Below are positions 1-8,924 of a DNA stretch of 64,000 nt, one piece after another. Each line of letters starts with the position of its first letter. The first letter of the stretch is position 1. The position numbers and the translations under genes were made by a program. The notes under the pieces were generated by a model that saw nothing but the letters and a program-made list of their open reading frames with translations, had not been told where the DNA came from and searched no databases. This DNA is from Luteimonas vadosa (GTDB lineage: Bacteria; Pseudomonadota; Gammaproteobacteria; Xanthomonadales; Xanthomonadaceae): positions 434,001 through 498,000 of the forward strand of contig NZ_BAABJY010000001.1 of assembly GCF_039543545.1 (NCBI RefSeq). Reading direction: 5' to 3'.

Positions 1-1
1 A

Positions 2-478
2 CTGCTGGTGCAGGTCTCCGGTCGCGCCGGTCGTTCGGACAAGCCCGGCGAGGTCGTGCTGCAGACCCACCACCCGGACCACCCGCTGCTGCAGACGCTG
101 ATCCATGGCGGTTACCGCGCCTTCGCCGACGAGGAACTCCGCCAGCGCGAGGCGGCCGGGTTCCCGCCGTTCGCGCACGTCGCCCTGCTGCGCGCCGAGG
201 CCAAGGCGGCGGCCGCGCCCGTGGATTTCCTGCAGGCGGCGCGCGATGCATTGCAAGCCGCGGCCGGCGCGCGCGACGGCGAGCTGTTGCTGCACGGCCC
301 CGTGCCCGCGCCGATGCCTCGGCGCGCGGGCATGCATCGTGCACAGCTGATGATCGAATCGGTCGACCGGCGCCGGCTGCACGCCGTGCTCGATGGCGCG
401 ATGCCGGAGCTGTATGCCGTGCCTGCCGCGCGCAGGGTGCGTTGGTCGCTGGACGTGGATCCGGTCGACTTCTATTGA
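2..478 (+). CDS. priA: Primosomal protein N' (PriA helicase), C-terminal part
   Basis: Only the last ~158 codons are present; the reading frame runs off the left edge of the window (first full codon at base 2). The visible start, LLVQVSGRAGRSDKPGEV, is the helicase motif VI region of PriA, an SF2 3'-5' DNA helicase that restarts stalled replication forks by loading the primosome. Downstream are the family's FPPF-containing segment (residues ~53-56 of the fragment) and the C-terminal domain ending in the usual WSLDVDPVDFY tail, so the 3' end is complete. An internal GTG at base 8 is not a real start. Family assignment is confident. Nothing can be said about the N-terminal DNA-binding and zinc-binding parts. 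Confidence 0.9.
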   Translation: MLVQVSGRAGRSDKPGEVVLQTHHPDHPLLQTLIHGGYRAFADEELRQREAAGFPPFAHVALLRAEAKAAAAPVDFLQAARDALQAAAGARDGELLLHGPVPAPMPRRAGMHRAQLMIESVDRRRLHAVLDGAMPELYAVPAARRVRWSLDVDPVDFY

Positions 479-604
479 CGCAGGCCCATTCGCCCCACGG
501 TCCCGGCCATGCCCGGCCCCGGTCCGGCGCGCGGGCCGGCAGGCATCGCTCGGTCGTCCCCGGGATTCCGCCAGCCCGTCCTCGGGTCGAGCGCGTGCGG
601 GACC

Positions 605-1372
605 CTAGGTCGCCGTCTTCTTCCGGCCCCTGCGCGCGCGCGGCCGGCTCGCCGGCTGGGGCAGTTCGCGGATTTCCACCACCTGCCCCTGGCGCCTGAT
701 CTCGAAGAGATCGGTCGCCTCGAACAGGCTGCTGAGGTTGCGATAGCCGTAGTTGCGCTCGTCGAACGATCCCTGGTTGCGCAGGTGGCTGCCGACCGCG
801 CCCAGGTGGGTCCAGCCATCGTCGTCCGCGGAGGCGGACACCGCGCTGCGCAGCAGGTGCACCAGCGCGGCGTCCTGGCGCAGGTCGGCGCTGCGCTTGG
901 GCTTGACCTGCGCCGCCTGCCCGGGCTCGTCCTCGACGCCGAGCTTCTCAAGGTACAGGAAGGTCGAGCACGCCTTGACGAACGGCTCCGGCGTCTTCTC
1001 CTCGCCGAACCCGTAGACACGCATGCTGTCGGCGCGCAGGCGCATCACCAGCGGCGTGAAGTCGGCGTCGCTGGAGACGATGGCGAAGCCGTCGAGGTTG
1101 CGCGCATACAGCAGGTCCATGGCATCGATCACCATCGCCATGTCCGAGGCGTTCTTGCCGGTGCTGTAGGCGAACTGCTGGATCGGCTGGATCGCGTACT
1201 TGTGCAGCGCGTCCTCCCAGCCCTTGAGCCGGTGGCTCTTCCAGTTGCCGTAGGCGCGGCGCACGTTGGCCACGCCGTGGCGCGCGAGTTCGGTGAGGAT
1301 CGGGTCGATCTTGCCCGAAGGCGCGTTGTCGGCATCGATGAGCAGGGCGATGCGTTTTCCGTCGTCTGCCAT
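605..1372 (-). CDS. NYN-domain (LabA/MARF1-like) protein with C-terminal OST-HTH/LOTUS-like domain
   Basis: 255 residues. The first ~140 form a NYN (PIN-like) nuclease-type domain: ALLIDADNAPS near the N-terminus, then a conserved TGKNASDMAM segment and IVSSDADFTPLV, which supply the acidic metal-binding residues of the fold. Residues ~170-235 (DLRQDAALVHLL ... WTHLGAVGSHLRNQ) resemble the OST-HTH/LOTUS RNA-binding module that often follows NYN. The tail is basic (RPRARRGRKK). Family knowledge suggests RNA binding or cleavage, but the substrate is unknown. The ATG at 1372 was chosen because the NYN domain begins right after it; the open frame continues upstream without family likeness. It is divergent from the transporter gene starting at 1520. 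Confidence 0.85.
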   Translation of the reverse strand: MADDGKRIALLIDADNAPSGKIDPILTELARHGVANVRRAYGNWKSHRLKGWEDALHKYAIQPIQQFAYSTGKNASDMAMVIDAMDLLYARNLDGFAIVSSDADFTPLVMRLRADSMRVYGFGEEKTPEPFVKACSTFLYLEKLGVEDEPGQAAQVKPKRSADLRQDAALVHLLRSAVSASADDDGWTHLGAVGSHLRNQGSFDERNYGYRNLSSLFEATDLFEIRRQGQVVEIRELPQPASRPRARRGRKKTAT

Positions 1373-1519
1373 GGTGGTGTCTGCTGGAAGCGGGAAGGAG
1401 GCCGCCAGCGGGGGCGCAGGCACGGCGGGCATCGCGCACAATACCCCAACGCCACGACGAAGGCAGTGCGCTTGGAGCAGGAACCAACGAGCCGGGCACG
1501 CGCCCACGCCGCCGGGACC

Positions 1520-2812
1520 ATGACGCCCGCGCGGCGGCTTCGCAGCATCTTCAGCGGGTCGGTCGGCAACCTGGTCGAGTGGTACGACTGGTACGTGTAC
1601 GCGGCGTTCTCGATCTACTTCGCGCGCGCATTCTTCCCGGAGGGCGACCTCACCTCGCAACTGCTCAATACCGCGGCCATCTTCGCCATCGGCTTCCTGA
1701 TGCGGCCGCTGGGCGGCTGGCTGCTGGGCCGGTACGCCGACCGCCACGGCCGCAAGCGGGCCCTGGTGCTGTCGGTGCTGATGATGTGCACCGGTTCGCT
1801 GATCATCACCTTCACCCCCGGGCATGCCTCGATCGGCATCGCCGCCCCGGTGCTGCTGGTGCTGGCGCGGCTGTTGCAGGGCCTGAGCGTTGGCGGCGAG
1901 TACGGCACCTCGGCGACCTACCTCAGCGAGATGGCCACCCGCGAGCACCGGGGCTTCTGGTCCAGCTTCCAGTACGTGACGCTGGTGATGGGCCACCTGC
2001 TGGCGCTGCTGGTGCTGATCGCCTTGCAACAGTGGCTGCTGACCGACGACCAGCTGCGCGAATGGGGATGGCGGATCCCGTTCGCCATCGGCGCGCTGGC
2101 CGCGGTCACCGCGATGTGGCTGCGCGGCAACATGGAGGAAACCGAGTCGTTCGCGCGCAGCGAGGCCGACGCCTCGGCGGCGCACCAGGACAGCCAGGGC
2201 ACGCTGCGCCTACTGCTGCGGCATCCGCGCGCGCTGCTGACCGTGGTCGGCCTGACCATGGGCGGCACGCTGGCCTTCTATACCTACACCACGTACATGC
2301 ACAAGTTCCTGGTCAACAGCGCCGGCATGGACAACCACGACGCGTCGCTGCTCAATGCCGGCACCCTGTTCGTGTACATGCTGCTCCAGCCCGCGGTCGG
2401 CGCGCTGTCGGACCGCATCGGGCGGCGCCCGATCCTGATCGCCTTCGGCGTGCTCGGCACCTTGCTGACCGTCCCGATCCTGAGCCACCTGCAGTCGGTG
2501 CAGAGCGTCGTGGAAGCCTTCTGGCTGATCATGCTCGCGCTGACCATCCTCAGCGGCTACACCGCGATCAATGCGGTGGTGAAGGCGGAGCTGTTCCCGG
2601 TCGAGGTCCGCGCGCTGGGCGTCGGCCTGCCGTATGCGCTGACCGTGGCGACGTTCGGCGGAACCGCGGAGTACGTCGCGCTGTGGTTCAAGGGCGCGGG
2701 CATGGAGAGCGGCTTCTACTGGTATGTGACCGCCTGCATCGCCTGTTCGCTGGTGGTGTACGTACTGATGCCGGACACCAAGCGCACCTCGCGCATCGAC
2801 CGCGACACGTAG
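1520..2812 (+). CDS. MFS transporter of the metabolite:H+ symporter (MHS) type
   Basis: 430 residues with about 12 hydrophobic segments. The N-terminus RRLRSIFSGSVGNLVEWYDWYVYAAFS is the signature of the MHS family (KgtP/ProP/ShiA relatives), and RYADRHGRKRA in loop 2-3 and SDRIGRRP in loop 8-9 are the MFS motifs. Members import carboxylates, betaines or shikimate with protons; KgtP (alpha-ketoglutarate) is the closest by feel, but the substrate cannot be read from the sequence. I chose the ATG at 1520, where the family N-terminus begins; an in-frame GTG at 1466 would add 18 residues. The gene stands alone, divergent from the NYN gene, with 231 bp before zupT. Confidence 0.87.
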   Translation: MTPARRLRSIFSGSVGNLVEWYDWYVYAAFSIYFARAFFPEGDLTSQLLNTAAIFAIGFLMRPLGGWLLGRYADRHGRKRALVLSVLMMCTGSLIITFTPGHASIGIAAPVLLVLARLLQGLSVGGEYGTSATYLSEMATREHRGFWSSFQYVTLVMGHLLALLVLIALQQWLLTDDQLREWGWRIPFAIGALAAVTAMWLRGNMEETESFARSEADASAAHQDSQGTLRLLLRHPRALLTVVGLTMGGTLAFYTYTTYMHKFLVNSAGMDNHDASLLNAGTLFVYMLLQPAVGALSDRIGRRPILIAFGVLGTLLTVPILSHLQSVQSVVEAFWLIMLALTILSGYTAINAVVKAELFPVEVRALGVGLPYALTVATFGGTAEYVALWFKGAGMESGFYWYVTACIACSLVVYVLMPDTKRTSRIDRDT

Positions 2813-3043
2813 CCCGGCGTTGCCCCCGGCATCCCGGGCGTCCGCGAGGGCGTCCCCGACGATGGCGACACGCTCCGCTCACTTGACCTGGTCGCATCCA
2901 TGCCAACGGTGCGGCAGCATCGCCACGGCGTTGGCATCGGCTACGATGAGGGCAGGCCGGCGCGGGGACCGGCCCCTTCCTGCCCGCCGGGCTCCCGGCA
3001 CGCCGATCGATCGCCCTGCGCGGGCGCAAGGACATGCACCACG

Positions 3044-3853
3044 ATGGTCGAGATTTCCACCGCCAACCTTTTGATTGCGCTCGCGGTGACCACCGCTGCC
3101 GGCCTGTGCACCGGGCTGGGCAGCCTCCTGGTGTTCGGGTCGAAGGCGCCCAATGCGCGCCTGCTGGCCTTCGGCCTGGCGTTCGCGGGCGGCGCGATGG
3201 TGTTCGTGTCGCTGTCGGAGATCCTCAACAAGTCGGTCCTGGCGTTCTCGACCAGCTATGGCGACAAGGTCGGCTTCACCTACGGCACCTTCGCTTTCCT
3301 CGCGGGCGTGCTGATGATCGTGCTGATCGACCGGCTGGTGCCCAACCCGCACGAGCGCCTCGAGGTCGACGATCCGTTCTTCAAGCAGCACAACACCGAA
3401 TACATCAAGCGCGTCGGCCTGCTCACCGCGTTCGCGATCACCGCGCACAACTTCCCGGAAGGGCTGGCGACCTTCTTCGCGACCCTTGAGAACCCGGCCG
3501 TGGGCATGCCACTGGCGTTCGCCATCGCGATCCACAACATCCCCGAGGGCATCGCGATCGCGGTGCCCGTGTACTACGCCACCAGCAACAAGACCTACGC
3601 CTTCGTCGCCTGCCTGCTGTCGGGACTGGCCGAACCGGTCGGCGCGATCATCGGCTACGTGCTGCTGCGGCCGTACCTGTCCGACGCGGTGTTCGGCACG
3701 GTGTTCGGCGTCATCGCCGGCGTGATGGTGTTCCTGGCGCTGGACGAACTGCTGCCGGCGGCCAAGCGCTACGCCAAGGGCCATGAAACCGTGTACGGCC
3801 TGGTGTCCGGCATGGGCGTGCTGGCGGTCAGCCTGGTGTTGTTCAAGTGGTGA
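3044..3853 (+). CDS. zupT: ZIP-family zinc/divalent metal uptake transporter ZupT
   Basis: 269 residues, eight predicted membrane spans. The two metal-binding helices are clear: TAHNFPEGLATF and AIHNIPEGIAIA, the paired HN(F/I)PEG motifs of TM4 and TM5 that form the ZIP binuclear site. The cytoplasmic loop (NPHERLEVDDPFFKQHNTEYIKR) lacks the His-rich tract of eukaryotic ZIPs, as is normal for ZupT. Family members import Zn2+ with broad divalent specificity (Fe, Co, Mn). ATG at 3044 gives the usual length. There is no obvious Zur operator in the 231-bp upstream region that I could recognise. The gene is monocistronic and convergent with the DUF1203 remnant. Confidence 0.93.
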   Translation: MVEISTANLLIALAVTTAAGLCTGLGSLLVFGSKAPNARLLAFGLAFAGGAMVFVSLSEILNKSVLAFSTSYGDKVGFTYGTFAFLAGVLMIVLIDRLVPNPHERLEVDDPFFKQHNTEYIKRVGLLTAFAITAHNFPEGLATFFATLENPAVGMPLAFAIAIHNIPEGIAIAVPVYYATSNKTYAFVACLLSGLAEPVGAIIGYVLLRPYLSDAVFGTVFGVIAGVMVFLALDELLPAAKRYAKGHETVYGLVSGMGVLAVSLVLFKW

Positions 3854-3924
3854 GCACCCCGTCGCCCATCGGGACGCGCGGGGCATCGACGCGGATCCCG
3901 ACCCGATAGCCGGATTCCCTGCCG

Positions 3925-4392
3925 TCAGGCGCGGTCGATCCGGCAGGCGTAGCAGCCGCGCCGCGCGTTGTGGACGTGCAGGAAGTCGACGGCCGCTTCG
4001 CTGAAGTAGCGATCGACCAGCGGCGCAAGTTCCACGCCTTCGACGACCTCGGCGTCCCGCATCCACCCGCCGGCATCGTAGGCACGGACCGACAGCAACC
4101 TGCCGCGCTGCTGCTCGGGGACCTCGTTGCGCCAGACGCCCGTCTCCTTCGCGGACTCGTTGACGAAGATCGGACCGTCGGCGCGGTACGGCGTCTCGAC
4201 GTCCAGGTGCTGCCACGACAGCAGGAGAACCCGGTCCCCGGGCTCGGCGTCCACGAGGGTCACGCGGCACGGGAACCCTGGCCTGGCGTCGACCTACATT
4301 CGTCGGATGCCGCGCGCCTGCAGGGCGTCGTCGTCCAGCGCGAACAACGGCTGGAACGGCTGCAGCGGCAATCCGGTGACCACGTAGCCCAT
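3925..4392 (-). pseudogene. DUF1203 family gene interrupted by an in-frame amber codon
   Basis: Reading from ATG at 4392, the frame gives MGYVVTGLPLQPFQPLFALD..., then ARGIRRM, a TAG at 4296-4294 (codon 33), and continues without a shift as VDARPGFPCRVTLVDAEPG to a TGA at 3925. Both halves match the DUF1203 family (N-terminal motif, then RPGFPCRV, then PYRADGPIFV and HNARRGCYACR), whose usual length of about 150 residues equals the 155 codons here. The gene therefore looks full-length apart from one nonsense codon, for example CAG, AAG or GAG changed to TAG. A sequencing error is the alternative. The downstream part alone (GTG at 4263, 112 codons) could be expressed but would lack the N-terminus. 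The family's function is unknown. Confidence 0.82.
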
Positions 4393-4461
4393 GGCACTCG
4401 CTCCCGATGGTTCGGGCACAGCCTAGGACGCGGACGCCGGAAGCGATATCCGCATCGTGCA

Positions 4462-4490
4462 CAAGCAAACGGCCCGGTTTCCCGGGCCGT
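4462..4490 (-). terminator. Rho-independent terminator of rpoH
   Basis: A 9-bp perfect stem (ACGGCCCGG at 4469-4477 with CCGGGCCGT at 4482-4490, loop of four) is followed on the minus strand by TTTGCTTG. It lies about 25 bp past the rpoH stop codon, in the right orientation. The stem is strong; the U-tract is only moderate. Confidence 0.75.
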
Positions 4491-4514
4491 CGTCCAGTCG
4501 CCGCGCTGCCCGGC

Positions 4515-5393
<879 letters not shown>

Positions 5394-5400
5394 GGCGGCC

Positions 5401-5406
5401 ATTTTA
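5401..5406 (-). promoter_or_regulatory. Candidate -10 element for rpoH
   Basis: TAAAAT, preceded by TGC, lies on the minus strand in otherwise GC-rich DNA, with seven bases between it and ATG 5393, so transcription could begin at or next to that start codon. A TTGACT sits upstream, but at about 23 bp rather than 17, so the -35 is not convincing. Confidence 0.3.
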
Positions 5407-5507
5407 GCAGTGGCCATGTGTGACTGCTAAGTCAATGGGAAGTTTCCAGTGTTCTGTTCATGGAACAATCAGGTGGGAGCAGGCGTCACTGGCGACTTAG
5501 CACAGGC

Positions 5508-6221
5508 TCATGGCTGGCCGGGAGGATCCGGGGCCAATGGCGGCAGGGACCAGTCGATCGGCGCGCCCCCCTGGCGAACCAGGTACTGGTTGGCCGCGGA
5601 AAAGTGCCCGCACCCGAGGAAGCCGCGGTGCGCCGACAACGGCGACGGATGGGTGGTACGCAGGATGCGGTGGCGGCGCGCATCCACCATCCGCCCCTTG
5701 GCCTGCGCATAGCTGCCCCACAGCAGGAATACCAGCCCCTCGCGCTCGCGCGCGAGCGTCTCGACCACGTGGTCGGTGAAACCCTCCCAGCCCTTGCCCT
5801 GGTGGCTGCCCGGCCGGCCCGCCTCCACGGTCAGCACGGCGTTGAGCAGCAGCACCCCACGCCGCGCCCACGCCACCAGGTGGCCGTGGTCGGGGCGGGG
5901 GATGCCGAGGTCGCGCTCGATTTCCTTGTAGATGTTCTGCAGCGAGGGCGGCACCGGCACGCCCGGCTGTACCGAGAAGCACAGGCCGTGGGCCTGGCCT
6001 TCTCCGTGGTACGGATCCTGCCCCAGGACCACCACCTTCACTGCGTCGAACGGCGTGGCGTCGAATGCAGCGAAGATCCGGGGGCCCGGCGGGTAGATGC
6101 GGGCGCCCGCGGCCTTGCGCTCGCGCAGGAACCGCGACAGCTGGCGCATGTCGTCGCGCTGCAGCCAGTCGCCGACGCGCGCCTTCCAGGAGGGTTCGAG
6201 CCGGATGCGGTCCTCGCCCAT
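5508..6221 (-). CDS. ung: Uracil-DNA glycosylase, family 1
   Basis: 237 residues, the normal length. The water-activating loop GQDPYHG is at residues 67-73 (catalytic Asp69), the uracil-binding Asn lies in LLLNAVLTV (~124-132), and the leucine-loop motif HPSPLSAHRGF is at 191-201 with the catalytic His191. It removes uracil from DNA as the first step of base-excision repair in the cytoplasm. ATG at 6221 gives the standard N-terminus. It lies 60 bp downstream of the double-receiver regulator on the same strand, so it may be cotranscribed with the ftsE-ftsX-regulator group, though the gap allows its own promoter. Confidence 0.96.
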   Translation of the reverse strand: MGEDRIRLEPSWKARVGDWLQRDDMRQLSRFLRERKAAGARIYPPGPRIFAAFDATPFDAVKVVVLGQDPYHGEGQAHGLCFSVQPGVPVPPSLQNIYKEIERDLGIPRPDHGHLVAWARRGVLLLNAVLTVEAGRPGSHQGKGWEGFTDHVVETLAREREGLVFLLWGSYAQAKGRMVDARRHRILRTTHPSPLSAHRGFLGCGHFSAANQYLVRQGGAPIDWSLPPLAPDPPGQP

Positions 6222-6281
6222 GGCCCTAGCGCATCCGCACGGCGGCCGGTGCCGCGGCCAAGGGGGGGTTGCCGCGCGCGG

Positions 6282-7127
6282 TCACGGCGCGATGTCGGGC
6301 ATCTCGGGCAGGCGCGACATCCGCAACTGGAACAGCACCTTGGTCACCAGCAGGCGTTCCTCGATCGGCTTGAGCACCAGGTCGTTGGCACCGTCGCGCA
6401 GCAAGGCCATCTGGTTGACGCGGTTGAAGTCGCCGGTCATCACCAGCACCGGCAGGCGGCGCTTGCCGTAGCCGAATTCCTCGCGCACCGCCTGCACCAG
6501 CTCGCGGCCGCTCAGCTCGCCCTTGAGGTACACGTCGGTCAGCAGCAGGTCGGCGCCGGGCGGGTCGTCGTCGCGCTTCGCGCGCAGGTAGTCCAGCGCT
6601 TCCTCGGCGCTGATCATGTGCGTGACCTGCAACTGCTGCGCCTGGAGCATGCGCATGGTCGCCAGCGCCACCGTGCGGCTGTCCTCGATGTAGAGCACGT
6701 GCGCGCCGGGGATGGTCTCGGGCTGGACGTAGCCGCGGATGAACGCCGCGAGCGCCTGGTGGCCGTTGGCCTTGTCGAAATAGTCGGTGACGTCCTCGGT
6801 GAAGCGCCGCGTCTCCAGGTGCGCCTGCACGTCGCCGGACACCACGATCACCGGCACGTAGCGCTGCCCGGCCGCCTCGCGCACCGCGCGGGCGAGCTGG
6901 AGGCCGTCGGCGTCGGGCAGCACCAGCGAGGTCGTGACCAGGTCGACGGGCGCCTGCTCGAGGGCGCTGCGGGCCTCGGACAGGTCCGCGCAACCCACGA
7001 CCTCGACGTCGGGCAATTCCTGGCGGAGGACGTCGCCGATCAGCTTGCGCACCAGGCGCGAGCCGTCGACCACCATGATCCGCGGCGTATCGCTGGCCAG
7101 GTGGCGCATGTCGTGGAGCGTGGTCAT
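6282..7127 (-). CDS. Tandem-receiver response regulator with a degenerate first domain and no output domain
   Basis: 281 residues made of two CheY-like receiver domains (about 14-135 and 141-275) and nothing else. In the second, IEDS near 148 begins the acidic pocket, Asp198 in DLLLTDVYLKG is the phospho-acceptor, and K in LVLKPIEE is conserved. In the first, the acceptor position is Ser67 (DLVTTSLVLPDADG) and the usual acidic pair is reduced to VVDG, so it probably cannot be phosphorylated. The gene starts 3 bp after ftsX stops, implying cotranscription with ftsEX. Without an output domain it would act by protein contacts; its partner kinase is not in the window. The link to cell division is only positional. 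Confidence 0.85.
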   Translation of the reverse strand: MTTLHDMRHLASDTPRIMVVDGSRLVRKLIGDVLRQELPDVEVVGCADLSEARSALEQAPVDLVTTSLVLPDADGLQLARAVREAAGQRYVPVIVVSGDVQAHLETRRFTEDVTDYFDKANGHQALAAFIRGYVQPETIPGAHVLYIEDSRTVALATMRMLQAQQLQVTHMISAEEALDYLRAKRDDDPPGADLLLTDVYLKGELSGRELVQAVREEFGYGKRRLPVLVMTGDFNRVNQMALLRDGANDLVLKPIEERLLVTKVLFQLRMSRLPEMPDIAP

Positions 7128-7130
7128 CGC

Positions 7131-8090
7131 CTAGGTCTCGGTCGGGCGCGTCTGGCGCAGGAAGTGCCCGGTCACCACGCGGGCGCCGAGCCAGCCGAGT
7201 ACCGTCGCACCGGCGAAGACCCAGGCGGCGTGCACCGGGATGAACCCCTGCAGCCCGAAACTGCTGCCGTAGCTGGCGGCCAGGTCGGACACCGCAGGCC
7301 GCAGCGCCATCCCGGCCAGGGCGAGCAGGCCCAGCGCCAGCGCACCGGCGGCCAGACCGTACCACGCCCCCAGGTACAGGAACGGCCGGCGGATGAAGCC
7401 GTCCGTGGCGCCCAGCAACTGCAGCACGCCGATTTCCTCGCGACGCGACTGGATATCCAGGCGCACCGTGTTGCCCACCACCAGCAACCCGCCCAGGCCG
7501 AACAGCGCCGCCAGCACCCAGGCGGTGCGGCCACCGAAGCGCAGCCACCCGTCCAGGCGCTGGCGCCACTGCGCGTCGTGCTGGACCAGCTCGGCCTCCG
7601 GCAGCTGGCGCAGGGAATCGGCCACCAGCGCTTCGTCGCCTGCCGGGGTCACGACCAGCACGTGCGGCAGCGGGTTGTCGCCCAGCGCGTCGATCGCCTC
7701 GCCGAGGCCGCTGTGGGCGCGCAGCGCCTCCAGGCCCTGGTCGGGCGTCCGGTGCTCCACGCCGCCGACGTTGCCGCGCGCCCGCAATTCGTCTGCCAGC
7801 GCGACGACGCGCGCCGCGTCCGTGTCCGGGGCAAGGAACACGCTGATCTCGCGCGACTGCTGCACCGTGCCGGCGAAGCGTTCGACATTGTCCAGCGCGA
7901 GCCACAGTCCCAGCGGCAAGGCCAGCGCGATCGCCAGGACACCGACGGTCAGCAGGGTCGCGAACGGCCGGCGGAACAGCCGACCGAAGCTGGCAACCAC
8001 GCTGTACAAGTGGTGGTCGAGCCAGGTCCCGACCCCGGCGGACGTGCGCGACGGACGCGCCGACGGGCCCTGCAGCGGACGCTCAGGCAT
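7131..8090 (-). CDS. ftsX: Cell-division permease-like protein FtsX
   Basis: 319 residues: a cytoplasmic N-terminus, a first membrane span (~45-68), a periplasmic loop of roughly 120 residues, and three C-terminal spans, the FtsX topology. With the ATPase FtsE it forms a mechanotransmitting ABC complex that activates periplasmic amidases (through EnvC-like proteins) at the septum. The start codon overlaps the end of ftsE by 8 bp, as in most gammaproteobacteria. The N-terminal ~25 residues are variable and rich in Pro/Ser/Arg. Confident from sequence pattern and context together. Confidence 0.92.
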   Translation of the reverse strand: MPERPLQGPSARPSRTSAGVGTWLDHHLYSVVASFGRLFRRPFATLLTVGVLAIALALPLGLWLALDNVERFAGTVQQSREISVFLAPDTDAARVVALADELRARGNVGGVEHRTPDQGLEALRAHSGLGEAIDALGDNPLPHVLVVTPAGDEALVADSLRQLPEAELVQHDAQWRQRLDGWLRFGGRTAWVLAALFGLGGLLVVGNTVRLDIQSRREEIGVLQLLGATDGFIRRPFLYLGAWYGLAAGALALGLLALAGMALRPAVSDLAASYGSSFGLQGFIPVHAAWVFAGATVLGWLGARVVTGHFLRQTRPTET

Positions 8091-8772
8091 CGGCCAGGTC
8101 CTCCGGGGCGATGTCGTCGACCAGCCGGCCCTGGTCGAGCACCAGCACCCGCTTGCGCATGCGCTTGACCAGCCCGAGGTCGTGGCTGGCGACCAGCACG
8201 CTGGTGCCGTGCTCGGGCAGCGCGGAGAAAAGGGCGAGGATCTCGGCCGACAAGGTCGGGTCGAGGTTGCCGGTCGGTTCGTCGGCGACCAGCAAGCGCG
8301 GTTCCGACACGACGGCGCGGGCGATGCCGACGCGCTGCTGTTCGCCCGCGGACAGCTGGGTGGGCAAGGCGCGTTCGCGATCGCCCAATCCCAGCCGTTC
8401 GAGCACGCTGCGCACGCGCTTGCCGATCTCGCCGCGACGCATGCCGCGCAGGATCAGCGGCAGGGCGATGTTCTCGAACACGCTGCGGTCGGTCAGCAGG
8501 CGGTGGTCCTGGAAGACCACGCCGACTTCGCGCCGGTGCATGGCCACCCGGCGGCCGCGCACCTTGAGCAGGTTGCGCTCGCCGAACAGCACCGCGCCGC
8601 GGCTGGGGCGCTCGGAGAGGTGGATCAACTTCAGCAGGGTGCTCTTTCCCGCTCCGGAGTGCCCGGTGACGAACAGCATTTCGCCCGCGCCGACATCGAA
8701 GCTCACGTCCTCGAGCGCCACCCGCCCGCCCGGGTACTGCTTGCTGACGGAATCGAAACGCAGGACGGTCAT
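8083..8772 (-). CDS. ftsE: Cell-division ATP-binding protein FtsE
   Basis: 229 residues, typical for FtsE. Walker A is GHSGAGKST at 37-45, the Q-loop region VFQDHRLL follows, the ABC signature is LSAGEQQR, Walker B is LLVADEPTGNLDP, and the switch His is in VASHDLGLV. It hydrolyses ATP on the cytoplasmic face to drive FtsX. It is the first gene of the run ftsE-ftsX-double receiver. A CATAAT element on the minus strand 51 bp upstream is a possible promoter -10. Confidence 0.96.
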   Translation of the reverse strand: MTVLRFDSVSKQYPGGRVALEDVSFDVGAGEMLFVTGHSGAGKSTLLKLIHLSERPSRGAVLFGERNLLKVRGRRVAMHRREVGVVFQDHRLLTDRSVFENIALPLILRGMRRGEIGKRVRSVLERLGLGDRERALPTQLSAGEQQRVGIARAVVSEPRLLVADEPTGNLDPTLSAEILALFSALPEHGTSVLVASHDLGLVKRMRKRVLVLDQGRLVDDIAPEDLADA

Positions 8773-8822
8773 GGCGGTCCGGGGCTGGATGTCGGGATCG
8801 GGTGCATCGCCCGATGGCGTCG

Positions 8823-8828
8823 ATTATG
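8823..8828 (-). promoter_or_regulatory. Candidate -10 element for ftsE-ftsX operon
   Basis: CATAAT on the minus strand, about 51 bp before the ftsE ATG, in an otherwise very GC-rich 152-bp intergenic region. No good -35 hexamer is visible at 16-18 bp (TGATTG is the best). The rest of the intergenic stretch shows nothing else. Confidence 0.3.
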
Positions 8829-8924
8829 ACCGCCTCGGTGCAGGCAATCATCCCGGCGCCCGGCGCGGCGCGGGCAACGACGCTCGCGTTGCCGCGCGGG
8901 ACCGCCGCGTCGTGGCGAGCGCGC

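Noticed and set aside
605..2185. 526-codon minus frame through the NYN gene and its upstream DNA
   Set aside because: Only the last 255 codons match a family; the upstream part is antisense to the MFS transporter and is Gln/Arg/Ala-rich noise.
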